Assembly (NCBI GenBank): GCA_930367215.1 | Contig: OV884059.1 | Span: forward strand, 26,436,945 to 26,500,944 | Direction: 5' to 3' | Length of the DNA stretch: 64,000 nucleotides | From: Pollenia angustigena | Taxonomy: Eukaryota > Arthropoda > Insecta > Diptera > Polleniidae | Shown here: piece after piece, positions 22,941 through 33,808 of the stretch | Numbering within the stretch: position 1 is the stretch's first letter | Layout of the letters: each line of letters opens with the position of its first letter | Position numbers and translations under genes: made by a program | Notes under the pieces: generated by a model | Database searches by the model: none | What the model was told of the DNA's origin: nothing | Seen by the model: the letters and a program-made list of their open reading frames with translations, nothing else

Positions 22941-24114
22941 GACGAAGGAAGTCGGTGAACCTCGTTTCCATCTACACCATGGATGCATTGATTAGGTTAT
23001 TTAGTATTATATTTTTTTATTATTATTATTCTATTATCGTGGAGCTGACATTTCTTTAAAATTAACTTTTGATATGTGTCATTATTATTATTTAATATGA
23101 TTACTGTTTGTAAATAGTTATAAGACAAAAATTAAATTGAATTTGAATTTACTAACGGCCGTTTATGGCGACCTCTAGTGGTAGCCAGGTTACTCGAATT
23201 GCCATATGAGACCCCCTAGCGGCGGGTAGCAGTCAACACATGCCGAACAGATGGGCTAAACAGCTGATCCAAACAGATGGGCAGATGCAGCCACCATGTA
23301 CTTATGACGGCCGAAAAGTATAAAAGCAGAGCAAAAATGAAAATCGGGATCAGTCGGTGTTGAACGCAGTGGTTGGTAAGTGGTAATTTACGGTGGTATC
23401 CCGCTGTGAATTTTTGGTAGTTTTGGTTGTAGTGGTGTTTGTGTAGAACTAATTGAAGTTCCGTGGTTATCCCGCAGGCTGCAATCTAGTGCTACACCAA
23501 CATTATTAGCAGAGCGTAGTAGTGTGCCCGTGGTCATCCCGCAGGTATAAGACTACGAGTCACTTGACACAACGTTTCCGTGGTCATCCCGCAGATTCGT
23601 GTGTGTCTGGTGGCTTCACTGGGCCTCAGTTTGTGTGTGACGTTTGTGTGGGATGAATTGAACTCCCGTGGTTATCCCGCAGGTTTTCCAATTTAGGCCT
23701 ACCCCAGCGTCGAACGCCGAGCGTAGTAGTGTTCCCGTGGTCATCCCACAGGTATACGTCTACGAGCAACGCAACGAGTCCGTGGTTATCCCGCAGATTT
23801 GCTGTCGTTTGGTGACTTCGCTAGGCATAAGTAGAGCGCGTACACTACATACCTACCACTGGCTGCAGAGGCGAGCGAGCCGATCGTACGACCAATTCCC
23901 CGTTCGTGTATCCTGGGTGTCGTGTCAAACCGTAGAATCCGTTTATTAGTTTTTTTTTTTGTATATAAATAATAAATAAAGTGTGCTTTCTAAAATCAAA
24001 TCGTTGGTGGCGTGTTTTTTTCCTTTAAAGAGGTTACGAACAAATTACAAATTCACTGTAAAGTGAACCCTGGATAACCGGCGAGTTATACCCCAGCCAA
24101 GAAGGTTCGTTACA
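22941..24114 (+). repeat. 5' LTR of Ty3/gypsy-type element 1
   Basis: It is about 1.17 kb and nearly identical to the 3' LTR (26282-27469). The main difference is an 11-bp AT expansion in the 3' copy. It contains a TATA-like AAGTATAAAAGCAG at about 23315 and AATAAATAAAG near the end. It has six copies of a CCGTGGTYATCCCRCAG word between about 23460 and 23795. The first bases read TAAGACG where the 3' LTR has TGTGACG, and no clean target duplication is visible. The 93-codon open frame it shares with the 3' LTR is incidental. Confidence 0.9.
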
Positions 24115-24116
24115 GT

Positions 24117-24135
24117 TGGCGCCCGAGCAGGGACC
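24117..24135 (+). other. Primer-binding site of element 1
   Basis: TGGCGCCCGAGCAGGGACC starts two bases after the LTR end (GTTACA). TGG at this position pairs with the CCA end of a tRNA. The sequence is close to the TGGCGCCCRA type used by lysine-tRNA-primed elements; the exact tRNA is inferred, not checked. Confidence 0.8.
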
Positions 24136-24209
24136 TCTTTAAAGAAACACTATCGGTCAAATTCGGTAATCGCGTGAGTCGCAAAACGGAAAAAACGAAA
24201 AGTAAAAAA

Positions 24210-26339
24210 ATGATGAACCACACTATCGGGGAAAAAGCGCTCGAAGCTCTTAAACCAGCAGGACATACCACCTTCCCAAATGCGAATCTGACGAGCAGTA
24301 GGAGTAGTCTAATGGACCAGATACAAAAGTGGGGCCTATCCTACAATGGCTGCGGCGAACCTCTGGCTTTCATTGAACGGGTGGAGGAACTGGCAGAAAT
24401 TTATGGGGTCATATTGGACCACCTACCCCGAGTTATGCCAGCATTTTTGTGTGAACGAGCTCTAGCATGGTATCGAAACAACAACGCGCACTGGGAAGTA
24501 TGGTCTTCTTTCCGAACAGATTTTCTGTCCTTCTTCCTTCCTACCCGGTACTTTGAGCGGCTGGATGATCAGATTCGAGCCAGGGTGCAACAACCGGAGG
24601 AGCCATTCAAGGACTATGTGTTAGACATCCAAACCCTGATGCGGCATGCAGGATTAACAGTAGACCAGAAGCTACAACGAATCTTTCAGAACGCCCAGGC
24701 GAAATATAAATTATATATTAGGCGAAAAGATTTCGGGTCCCTTGCCGAATTGATACGTATGGCAGAGGACCTGGAGAGTATACCAGGCGTAACCCCACCT
24801 GCCCCGGAATGTATAGCCACTCCCACAAGATGGTCCGGGAACGGGCAGACAATCTGTTGTCACAATTTCGAAGAACAGGTTCACTACGCAAATCGCTGCC
24901 CTAGGCCCGAAGCTGGGAAATGCCAACGGGAGTCAACGCAATTAAAGATGGTCGGCCTTCCCGCAACAAAAATTACCTCCTCCACCAACGTGACCGGCCT
25001 GCAACGCGAGGAAACGCAGGTAACGGCCACGATTCTAATAAACAACAGTGCCATTAAAGCTGTGGTGGACACCGGCGCTAGCAGAAATTTCATCCACCAA
25101 AATATCCTCCGACGTCTTACACCATCCCCCTCGTATCACCAGGAAGATCTGGAAATAGTGCTAGCCAACGGAACCGTGTGCTGTGTCTCAAGATCCATAG
25201 AGCTATCGACAGTATTTGGAAATAAGACGAGGAAGTGTCAGTACCTCGTGATGCCCAATGCGAGTGAAGAGGTCATCTTGGGACTTGAGTTCCTTCGGAA
25301 GTTCGGAACGAGCATACAAATTGCCGGCCTGACGCTGAACTGCTCTAGTGATGAAGCTGGAACACAAATCCTCAGCTCGCAGCCCGTGCTTAGTCCCGCA
25401 ACATGCGGGAAGGTAATTGTAGTCCATAAACAACAGACCGAGCCAATGACAACGGATGCATGGTCTCGCCAGCCACGTGATAACGTCAACCTGGCCACGT
25501 GTGAGGCTATCCCCCCCATCCAATGCAAATGGCTCGACAGGCTGGTTCGGAAGGTGCACGAGAACCCGGCAAAGTACGCCGATTACGCACTAATTAACAA
25601 CCAGCTCTACCGGAACTTCCCACGACAGATGAACGACGAGAACAGTACGCCTTTTAAGCTATGTGTGGCCTCTCAACACAGGACGCGCGTCCTAGAGGAA
25701 AACCACAATAATCCCACAGCCGGGCATCTGGGAGTGCGGAAGACGACCCTACGGGTTGCCAGTCGATACTACTGGCCAGGAATGTCCCGAGATGTTAGAA
25801 AGCATGTAAGACATTGCCAGCTCTGTCAACAATTTAAGGTGAGTCAACAGAAGCCGGCGGGTGAAATGTTGACCAAAATTCCAGAAATCATGTTGGCCCT
25901 CAACTCGAGTGTTTCAGAAACCACGGGTTATTCGCCGGCGTTCCTTAATCAAGGTCGAGAGCCTCTGCTGTCACACATCCTGTGCGATGAGGTCACCAGC
26001 GGAACAGGGGCGAAGCCAGCCATCCCAAAAGAACGACGGATTTTTGAGATGGTACGCCGTAACCTAAACCAAGATTCACAGAATCAGAAAACGTACTGCA
26101 ACCTAAGGCGGCGACGATGGAAGCCGGGGATCGGTGACTCAGTGTTACTGCGACAACATCCATCGTCCAAGGCCACAGAGAATTTTGCTGCCAAGTTAGC
26201 CCAATCATTCCACCATGGAAAGAGTCCAAGTAGAGGTCCTGCCGTGAGACGAAGTCAACGGCCCGTGACGAAGAGGGGATGTGTGACGAAGGAAGTCGGT
26301 GAACCTCGTTTCCATCTACACCATGGATGCATTGATTAG
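24210..26339 (+). CDS. Gag-protease-integrase-ends polyprotein of a deleted Ty3/gypsy element
   Basis: A single open frame of about 709 codons runs from ATG 24210 (an in-frame GTG extends it 12 codons upstream) into the 3' LTR. In order it has: a Gag capsid-like region (about residues 40-200; FRTDFLSFFLPTRYFERLDD); a degenerate zinc knuckle (CCHNFEEQVHYANRC); a retropepsin site, VVDTGASRNFIH (about residue 290); and, after a junction, the integrase zinc-binding domain (HNNPTAGHLGVR then HCQLCQQ). A second junction leads to post-catalytic integrase sequence (IMLALNSSVSETTGYSPAFL) and a basic tail. The reverse transcriptase, RNase H and integrase DDE core, normally about 700 residues or more, are absent, yet both joins keep frame. 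With near-identical LTRs this looks like a recent, non-autonomous insertion that would need enzymes supplied by a relative. Confidence 0.85.
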   Translation: MMNHTIGEKALEALKPAGHTTFPNANLTSSRSSLMDQIQKWGLSYNGCGEPLAFIERVEELAEIYGVILDHLPRVMPAFLCERALAWYRNNNAHWEVWSSFRTDFLSFFLPTRYFERLDDQIRARVQQPEEPFKDYVLDIQTLMRHAGLTVDQKLQRIFQNAQAKYKLYIRRKDFGSLAELIRMAEDLESIPGVTPPAPECIATPTRWSGNGQTICCHNFEEQVHYANRCPRPEAGKCQRESTQLKMVGLPATKITSSTNVTGLQREETQVTATILINNSAIKAVVDTGASRNFIHQNILRRLTPSPSYHQEDLEIVLANGTVCCVSRSIELSTVFGNKTRKCQYLVMPNASEEVILGLEFLRKFGTSIQIAGLTLNCSSDEAGTQILSSQPVLSPATCGKVIVVHKQQTEPMTTDAWSRQPRDNVNLATCEAIPPIQCKWLDRLVRKVHENPAKYADYALINNQLYRNFPRQMNDENSTPFKLCVASQHRTRVLEENHNNPTAGHLGVRKTTLRVASRYYWPGMSRDVRKHVRHCQLCQQFKVSQQKPAGEMLTKIPEIMLALNSSVSETTGYSPAFLNQGREPLLSHILCDEVTSGTGAKPAIPKERRIFEMVRRNLNQDSQNQKTYCNLRRRRWKPGIGDSVLLRQHPSSKATENFAAKLAQSFHHGKSPSRGPAVRRSQRPVTKRGCVTKEVGEPRFHLHHGCID
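26268..26281 (+). other. Polypurine tract of element 1
   Basis: ACGAAGAGGGGATG lies directly before the TGTGACG start of the 3' LTR, the expected position of the plus-strand primer. It overlaps the end of the open frame. Confidence 0.7.
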
Positions 26340-27469
26340 GTTATTTAGTATTATATTTTTTTATTATTATTATTCTATTATCGTGGAGCTGACATTTCTT
26401 TAAAATTAACTTTTGATATGTGTCATTATTATTTTTTATTATTATTTAATATGATTACTGTTTGTAAATAGTTATAAGACAAAAATTAAATTGAATTTGA
26501 ATTTACTAACGGCCGTTTATGGCGACCTCTAGTGGTAGCCAGGTTACTCGAATTGCCATATGAGACCCCCTAGCGGCGCGTAGCAGTCAACACATGCCGA
26601 ACAGATGGGCTAAACAGCTGATCCAAACAGATGGGCAGATGCAGCCACCATGTACTTATGACGGCCGAAAAGTATAAAAGCAGAGCAAAAATGAAAATCG
26701 GGATCAGTCGGTGTTGAACGCAGTGGTTGGTAAGTGGTAATTTACGGTGGTATCCCGCTGTGAATTTTTGGTAGTTTTGGTTGTAGTGGTGTTTGTGTAG
26801 AACTAATTGAAGTTCCGTGGTTATCCCGCAGGCTGCAATCTAGTGCTACACCAACATTATTAGCAGAGCGTAGTAGTGTGCCCGTGGTCATCCCGCAGGT
26901 ATAAGACTACGAGTCACTTGACACAACGTTTCCGTGGTCATCCCGCAGATTCGTGTGTGTCTGGTGGCTTCACTGGGCCTCAGTTTGTGTGTGACGTTTG
27001 TGTGGGATGAATTGAACTCCCGTGGTTATCCCGCAGGTTTTCCAATTTAGGCCTACCCCAGCGTCGAACGCCGAGCGTAGTAGTGTTCCCGTGGTCATCC
27101 CACAGGTATACGTCTACGAGCAACGCAACGAGTCCGTGGTTATCCCGCAGATTTGCTGTCGTTTGGTGACTTCGCTAGGCATAAGTAGAGCGCGTACACT
27201 ACATACCTACCACTGGCTGCAGAGGCGAGCGAGCCGATCGTACGACCAATTCCCCGTTCGTGTATCCTGGGTGTCGTGTCAAACCGTAGAATCCGTTTAT
27301 TAGTTTTTTTTTTTTGTATATAAATAATAAATAAAGTGTGCTTTCTAAAATCAAATCGTTGGTGGCGTGTTTTTTTCCTTTAAAGAGGTTACGAACAAAT
27401 TACAAATTCACTGTAAAGTGAACCCTGGATAACCGGCGAGTTATACCCCAGCCAAGAAGGTTCGTTACA
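26282..27469 (+). repeat. 3' LTR of Ty3/gypsy-type element 1
   Basis: It starts TGTGACGAAGG and ends GTTCGTTACA, about 1.19 kb. It contains the same six CCGTGGTYATCCC words, TATA box and AATAAA signal as the 5' LTR. The element's ORF ends inside it, at the TAG at 26337-26339. Confidence 0.9.
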
Positions 27470-27801
27470 CTTATTTATTTTTTACACAGGTTGTCATTAG
27501 GCGCAAGGCCTTCCACACTTCCTTTAAAAACGACTTCGATCCCTTCCCAAAGAAGGGAGTAAGGAAGGTCACTAAAAATAAAAAGTAAATAAAACTGAAC
27601 ACCTTCCTTTCTCCCTTCTCAAAGAAGGGAGTAGCGAATGTGTACTGAATATTTCAGAAGGTCTTTTAAAAAGAAGTTTATACCTTCTAGAAGGCATACT
27701 TCTGCAGGCAGGATATCATACGAAGCAAATCTTTTAGAAAGGACTATAGAGGCCTTCAAAAAGGCCTGCCACTTGCGGTCCTTTCAATATTTACCGCTGG
27801 G

Positions 27802-28724
27802 AAGACCCTATATAGAACTTACATTCATATGTATATTCCAAGTTCTTATAAGTAGCGTAGTTGATTAAACGATGTCTGTATGTCCATCCGTCGATTTATC
27901 TAGCTGTGTGTTGGTTAAAATAGGTTTCCCGAAGACCTCAGAAATGGCAGGGACAAGGTTGTTATTTATATTACAAAAGTTTGCTATTGAATTTTAGCCA
28001 AATCGGTCCACAAAAGGCTAAGACATCAGCGCAAAACCATGAATAACTATGTTTTCAAACCATTTAAGTCTTCTTTTATTTTATAAATATTCTTTTTTAC
28101 TTTCACCTCAAATAAACTTAGTAGAAAACTTAATTTTAGCTTAACTTTAATGACAATTATTTCAAGTTACTATCATTAAAAAAAAATAGTTGAGTTCACA
28201 ATTACTCGGTAGTTGTTAAATCCGAAGTTATTTAAAGGTTGTTATCGTAAACGCCTTTTTAATAAATTTCGTAAATTTTGTATACTAATTTAAGCTGAAA
28301 AAATTAAATGTTTCTATGTTTGTTAGAAGTAATCACCGGAACTGCCGGTCTGATTTAAAAAATGTTTTCACAAAAAGAAGAATGGAACCTCATAACGGAC
28401 ATAAGCTATATAAGGTTTCACTTAAGTGCTTAGGATAGGGTCCAGGGGAGATAATCTATATATATATCTATATAATCTAAACCTATAATCAAAAAATATT
28501 AATTATCGTTTTAGAAGAATCCAGCAATAGTTTCCGTACTCAAAGTAAAAAACAAAGCGATTTAAACGTGAGTACGCTATTCACCCTCCGTTTTGCCTTC
28601 AGCCTATCTATCCTATCTATGGTGTACAGTGCAAATATAAAGTAATAGAAAAATTTACCAATGCGCAAGGTTCAGCTGTATTAAGATACATAAATGGCAA
28701 ACTGTCAAAAATTTTACTAATGTT
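27802..28724. other. No recognisable gene
   Basis: AT-rich sequence with a short (TA)n tract near 28455. No coding frame or element boundary is supported. Confidence 0.4.
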
Positions 28725-29120
28725 ATCGATAAAAAGTGAAGTTATGTCAAAAAAAAATGTAAAATTGTTTAACTTAAAATTGACATTTCAAGCTTGAAAT
28801 ATTAAAAGTGTTGCTGAATCAGCGGTTTATGGGCAAATTCAGCAATTTACCGCATTTTGTTTTTAGGTTTTTCACAGAAAAAAAAGTTGGCAGCATTAAA
28901 TAAAATTAACAGAACAGGGATGGCTAAAAGATTTTTTTAGTTGAAATTAATTTTTTTTATGTTCTTAAAAAACACCACAAAAATATGTTATAAAACTTAG
29001 TTTAAAAAGTATCAACAAAAAAGTACAATTGAAACAACTTAGCCATCCCTGTTCTGTTAATTTTATTAAAAGTTGCCAACTTTTTTTTAATTTTTTTTTG
29101 ACATAACTTCATTAACGACT
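28725..29120. repeat. Inverted-repeat (foldback-like) tract
   Basis: AAAGTTGGCAGCATTAAATA...AACAGAACAGGGATGGCTAA at about 28882-28927 is inverted at about 29038-29083. An outer pair, GAAGTTATGTCAAAAAAA, at 28738 is inverted at about 29092. The inner CAGGGATGGCTAA ends look hAT-like, but the flanks are part of the inversion, so no target duplication can be called. Confidence 0.6.
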
Positions 29121-29292
29121 TTTAAGTTCGTTAAAATAGTGTTAGAAGCATCTACAACTCTATTCGATAAAAAAAAATCAAGAGAAAGTTTGCGTCTGAT
29201 ATCTGTCCGATAACAGCTAACACCAAGTTGCATATAATGACCCTTAAGCTGTTATTTAGGGCTCTTGACAAGTGTTGCCTATATGTTTACAT

Positions 29293-29424
29293 GGGGTCTT
29301 CACCTGACAATTTTTTGTCATACCAAACGTCAAAGTCCATATAAAAAAAACTTGAAATTTTTGTCAACGTTTTTTATATGAAGTTTGACGTTTATTATGA
29401 CAAAACATTGTCAGGTGAAGACCC
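29293..29424. mobile_element. 132-bp hairpin MITE, GGGTCTTCACCTGACAA ends
   Basis: The inverted ends of about 30 bp, starting GGGTCTTCACCTGACAAT, enclose a second AACGTCAAA/TTTGACGTT pair, so nearly the whole unit folds. The end sequence resembles GGGTCTCCACGTAGCAA of the element at 34817-36141. Confidence 0.75.
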
Positions 29425-29547
29425 TATGTTATGTGTGTATGTGTTAAAATCTATGACGTATGTTTTTGTAACTTAACGTAAAAATTTAAATAATAACACT
29501 GTTAGAATTTGACACTTTTTTCTGTTAAGCGAGGCAGCTGGGTTGTT

Positions 29548-30641
29548 AACCTAATTCGAGTACGCTGAACCCAGTGGTGTCCTTGTTTTCGAGACAACAT
29601 ATATTCTCGTAACTCAAAAACGGGTAACTAATTGAATATTCCGAAATTCCACAATTAAATTACCTCGACGTAAGTCTTACCTTTTTTTCTAATCTGCGCT
29701 TCCGTTTTTGAAACATAATTTTTTTGCGAAATTTCGAAATTTTTGTTTTTTAAGATAAAGTATGTTGTGAGAAAATATTGAAGAAAAAGCCCAGTAACTG
29801 CCTAGGAGTCGCCCCTAGGGGAACACAAAGTATGACCGACCTCCATTAGTTTTTTGTCCATCATATTTTTTCAAAACATATCTGCTCCTTATCACCATCC
29901 ATTAGGGGGGCTTTCATACAAATATGGCGGCTTAATGAAATTCTTCAATTTGGCCCTTATAGCGGCTAGGATGCCCCTAGACGGGTTAAATATATGACCA
30001 ACCTCACTTTATTTTTCATTCCCATCATTTGTTTTAAACATACCTACCCGCTATCTCCATTTCATAAGGGGGCTCCCATAAAACAAGTTGCAATACGGGC
30101 TAGAAATATATTGAAGAAAAAGTGCCATAACTGCCTAGGAGTCGCCCTTAAGGGGATAAAATGTATGACCGATTTCCATTATGTTTTTGTTCTTAACATT
30201 TTCTCAAAACATACTTGACCTTTATTTCCACCCCTTAGGGAGCGTTTTATAAAATTCTTAAATTTAATTAAAATTTTTAATTTTTTGTGAATTAAATCAA
30301 AAGCAGTAGACAGATTTTAATTATGAATGGCATGTTGTACTTGGAACTTGCATAGCTGCATTTTTCAGATTTTTATGCCGTCTTAAGAAACAAAAATTTG
30401 CAAAAAAAAAAACAAACGACTGCGCAGATTAGAAAAAGTTTAGCTAATTTTATTACGGAGTTTCGGGTTTTTTAGTATTTTCAATAAACTAAACCGTTTT
30501 AGTGTTACGCGAATAAATGTTGTGCAACCTCCTACATTTTCGAAATTACGGTATATGTATCTCGAAAACAAGAGTTAACCTAAAAAAACGGTTAGCACCA
30601 CTGGATTCAGCGTACTTGAATTAGGTTGAACCGCCGGGTGA
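29548..30641. repeat. 1.1-kb inverted-end element with 165-bp internal repeats
   Basis: AACCTAATTCGAGTACGCTG at the left is inverted at the right (CAGCGTACTTGAATTAGGTT), followed inward on both sides by CCAGTGGTG and relatives of the 163-bp unit seen at 21675. The centre (about 29787-30245) holds three roughly 165-bp units. Each contains GGAGTCGCCCCTAGGGG-type, TATGACCGACCTCCATTA-type and CATTAGGGGGG-type blocks. A related piece in opposite orientation lies at 48960-49200. It is non-coding; the superfamily is unknown. Confidence 0.65.
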
Positions 30642-30910
30642 CCAGGTTGGCAGTTTTTTCAACTTTCACAGTGTAACCTTTTAAAATTAAATATGTACAC
30701 TTTATTTTTTGCCATTAATTTTGTCTTAGTTTGTTGTTTTGTTATTTTTTATTTTTCTGCTCTCTGCATATTAAGTTTAATTTTTAGCAAAAGGAAGCAC
30801 GAGTGTGTACTATTGTTTTTATGTTAGAGAGTGAGTGTGTGTAAGTATAGCAGAGTGTTTGGCTGAATGGTTGTTTGAAAAAGTAGTTAAGTACGGGTAA
30901 TAGTTTAAAT

Positions 30911-31408
30911 CAGTGTTCGAAAGTAAGCACTAAATATCGTTTTTTAATGTTCGGTTCGGTAGATTTATGGAAAACACAAACGCTAATAGTGTTTGTGTAG
31001 AAAATCATTAAAAAAAATAACGTGTTGGTCATCTTTCGAACACAAAAATATTACTGTTTTTATCAAACTCAACAAAAGATGTGAACATTTATTTCCGTTC
31101 GGTTTTTTTTGAAAATCCACAAACTTCAATGTGTTCGGTTCGGCTCGTTAATGTTCATCCCTTTTGGCTGGTAAAAAAAATACACACACGAAAAAAACAT
31201 TATAGAACATTAAAATATAATGTTTGTCTACAGTATCACTACAATTGTTCTGTTTTTTAACATTATATAATGTTCGGTTCTTTCTTGAAAATAGTTACGA
31301 ACGGTATTAATGGTTGTGTATGTCTACACAATCACTAAAAAAAATAGATATCGTTCCTGGGTGTGTGAGCCAAACGTTAAATAATGTACTGTTTATTTTC
31401 GAACACTG
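30911..31408. mobile_element. 498-bp hAT MITE, TGTTCGG-word family
   Basis: The ends CAGTGTTCGAAAGTAA and CAGTGTTCGAAAATAA (other strand) are flanked by a perfect 8-bp duplication, GTTTAAAT, at 30903-30910 and 31409-31416. TGTTCGGTTCGG and ATGTTCGG words recur. The partial copy at 1-308 is its relative. Confidence 0.92.
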
Positions 31409-31416
31409 GTTTAAAT

Positions 31417-32700
31417 AATAGGTTTTTTATTTATATGTATGTATTAACTGGGCTTATGTCTGTAACAATGAAAGGAAAAAAGGAAAAAAAATTTTGCAAA
31501 AACAAAAAATGAAACAAGAGAAAGTAAAAGTGCTGAGAATTGATTTGTAACAGACAACTACTTATGAAACACACACATACAATATAAAACTAATGCTAAA
31601 AAACATAAAACAAAATGTGTGTTTAATATAAATTTATACTAAACTCACATTAATTAAAATACACTAACATAAATTAAATGTGGAAATTGAAAATGTTTTA
31701 AATTAAGTAAGAAAACTTAATAGAATAAATTAAAAAATGAAAGAAAAAATTCAAATAAACAAAGAAAAATAGTGAAAAAAGGTTTAAAATTTCAATAATT
31801 TCAAGATTTTTTCTTCATATAATAAATAATAAGAGTCAAAACAAGAGCAATAAATAAACATAATACTAGTTTAACTTACATTTATGAAATTAATTCAATA
31901 TTAAAAGTGAAATTGTTATAAATCAGGGGCCTAATTCTGGCAGTCGTGCTCGAGTTCTTGTTCGATTCGAACGCAATTTTATTTCTTATTCTTTCAGTCG
32001 ATACTGATCGAATCGAATTTTTTTTCAGTATTGTGAAACTCAATTTAATGCTTTACAAAACTGAAACAATAATTCTGATTCGTGCAGTATTGACTGAAAT
32101 AATTAGATATTAAGTTGCTTTCGAATAGAAGTACTCGATCATTTTTTTTTAAGTTTTATTGAAACTAGTTCAAATTTTTTGTAACGTAACAAAAAAAAAA
32201 AAAAAAAAAAAAAAAAATATGCTTTGATATTGTTACAGTTACAACTCTTGAGTGTTTCTAATTCTTATTCGCTTAACAGTTTTATTTGTATAATTTTTTT
32301 AGCTTTTCTAAAATATTTGGAAAAAGGTTTCCTGTTGATCTGGGCTAAGCAACCAATGAAATGCGCATAGAAACTAGCCTTTCCCTCAACAATACATTTT
32401 TGAGTGTATTTATCAAAAATAAAAATTGGGAATATAAAAATCTTTATAAAAAAAATTATTATTTTTTAAAGCAAATTTCATTAAACTTTTGCTTATTTTA
32501 TCCCTTATTTTTAAATTACACTATGAAACAAAAAAAAAAAACCAGCCTCAACACTTGCAACTTGAAATGAAATTAGTTTACTAGTAGAGCAAATCTGCCA
32601 AAGGGTTTTGAAAAGTTAGATTGGGTTCCCGAAATATGTGCCTCTAAAGTTTTTGAATTTTTTGAAAAGGAATAAGTCTAAAAAAATATACTAAATGCAC
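31417..32700. other. AT-rich tract with a truncated MITE
   Basis: It contains copy 2 of the GGGGCCTAATTCTGG MITE at 31926-32141, ending abruptly at a poly-T run instead of its right inverted repeat. A 30-bp poly-A run follows near 32190. No gene is supported. Confidence 0.55.
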
Positions 32701-33545
32701 TTCTGAGCTAAAAAATAATTTCAGGTGTCTTTAGTAGAATCGTATGGCGATTGTTTTCTTAGAATTTATTAACCCTCTAACTCTCAAATAATTCCAGATG
32801 TCTTCAGTAGACTCGTATGGCGATTCTTTTCTTAGAATTAATTAACCTCTAACTCAAATTTTAAGGGGTAATTTTTGTCCTTTTTCCCAACTCTTACGCA
32901 AAAGTATACTAAAACGGCACATTGGAGGGTTAAAATGTTCTACGAATATTTTCTGCATCAAATTCCACTAGGGGTATTTTAAGACCAAAAAAAAAAAAGC
33001 AGAAAATATTCGTAGAACATTTAAACAATCTAAAGTGCCGTTTTAGTATATTTTTGTGTGAAAGTTAAAAAATTACCCATTAAAATGAGTGTTAGAGGGT
33101 TAATATATTCTAAGAAAAAAATCGCCATACAATTCTACTGAAGACGTCTGAAATAGTCTTTTATCTCAAAAGTACATTTAGTATATTTTTTTGACCTGTG
33201 TCAACCGCCTTTTCAAGAAATTCAGAAATTTCAATGCCCGAAATTTCGAAAATCCGTTTTAAATACATTACACGAATTTTTAGTCTTTAAAGACTCCTAG
33301 TGAAATTTGATGCAAAAAATATTCATAGAACATTTTAACACTTAAAAGTCCCGTTTTAGTATACTTTTGTGTAAGAGTTGGGAAAAAGGACAAAAATGAC
33401 CCCTTAAAATGAGAGTTAGAGGTTAATTAATTCTAAGAAAATAATCGCCATACGATTCTAGTGAAGACATCATAAAATCTTTTTTAGCTCAGAAGTACAT
33501 TTAGTATATTTTTTTTGACTTATACCAAACGCTTTTCATTTCGTG
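32701..33545. repeat. Complex inverted and direct repeat, three arms of about 250 bp
   Basis: A roughly 250-bp sequence lies at about 32760-32970 with partial internal duplication (TCGTATGGCGATT at 32740 and 32814). It is inverted at about 33000-33190, then repeated again in that inverted orientation at about 33300-33530. Shared blocks include ATTCGTAGAACATTT, CCGTTTTAGTATA, AGAGGGTTAATATATTC and AATCGCCATAC. There is no coding frame. It looks like a foldback element that has been duplicated. Confidence 0.7.
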
Positions 33546-33808
33546 TTGCAAGTGTTGAGGCTGGCGGCGATGACTCGAATTTTGTTGCACTGTGTTATAA
33601 ATCTGTGTTAATGTTTATGGCTTACTTCTTATATTGAATTAATTTCTTTAACTTAATTACCCTCCCCTTTTCTAAAACTTAAAATTTAATAACAATTCGC
33701 TACACAGAAATCCTTTTATCTAATAAAATACAATACTTTCAAACAACATTAAATTGTACATTTTGTTCTAGATTATTTTTTTTTTTTTTTTGGTTTTACA
33801 TAAATCAC

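Larger units (their letters stand above)
22843..27801. mobile_element. CCCAGCGG-ended GGCCTT-word element split by an LTR retrotransposon
   Basis: The left end is CCCAGCGGTAACTAGAATG and the right end is TTTACCGCTGGG at about 27790-27801. The flanks are AA/CCC and GGG/AA. Both halves (22880-22925 and 27510-27790) are full of AAGGCCTT, GAAGGC and AAGAAGGGAG words. A second member lies at 34453-36803. The LTR element at 22941-27469 inserted into it, leaving about 430 bp of original element. Confidence 0.7.

Noticed and set aside
23668..23949. 93-codon open frame identical to that at 27022-27303
   Set aside because: Both lie wholly in the duplicated LTR and owe their identity to it; the composition shows no protein family and no start context.
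28917..29061. hAT MITE with CAGGGATGGCTAA ends
   Set aside because: The inverted repeat continues beyond the supposed ends on both sides, so there is no independent target duplication.
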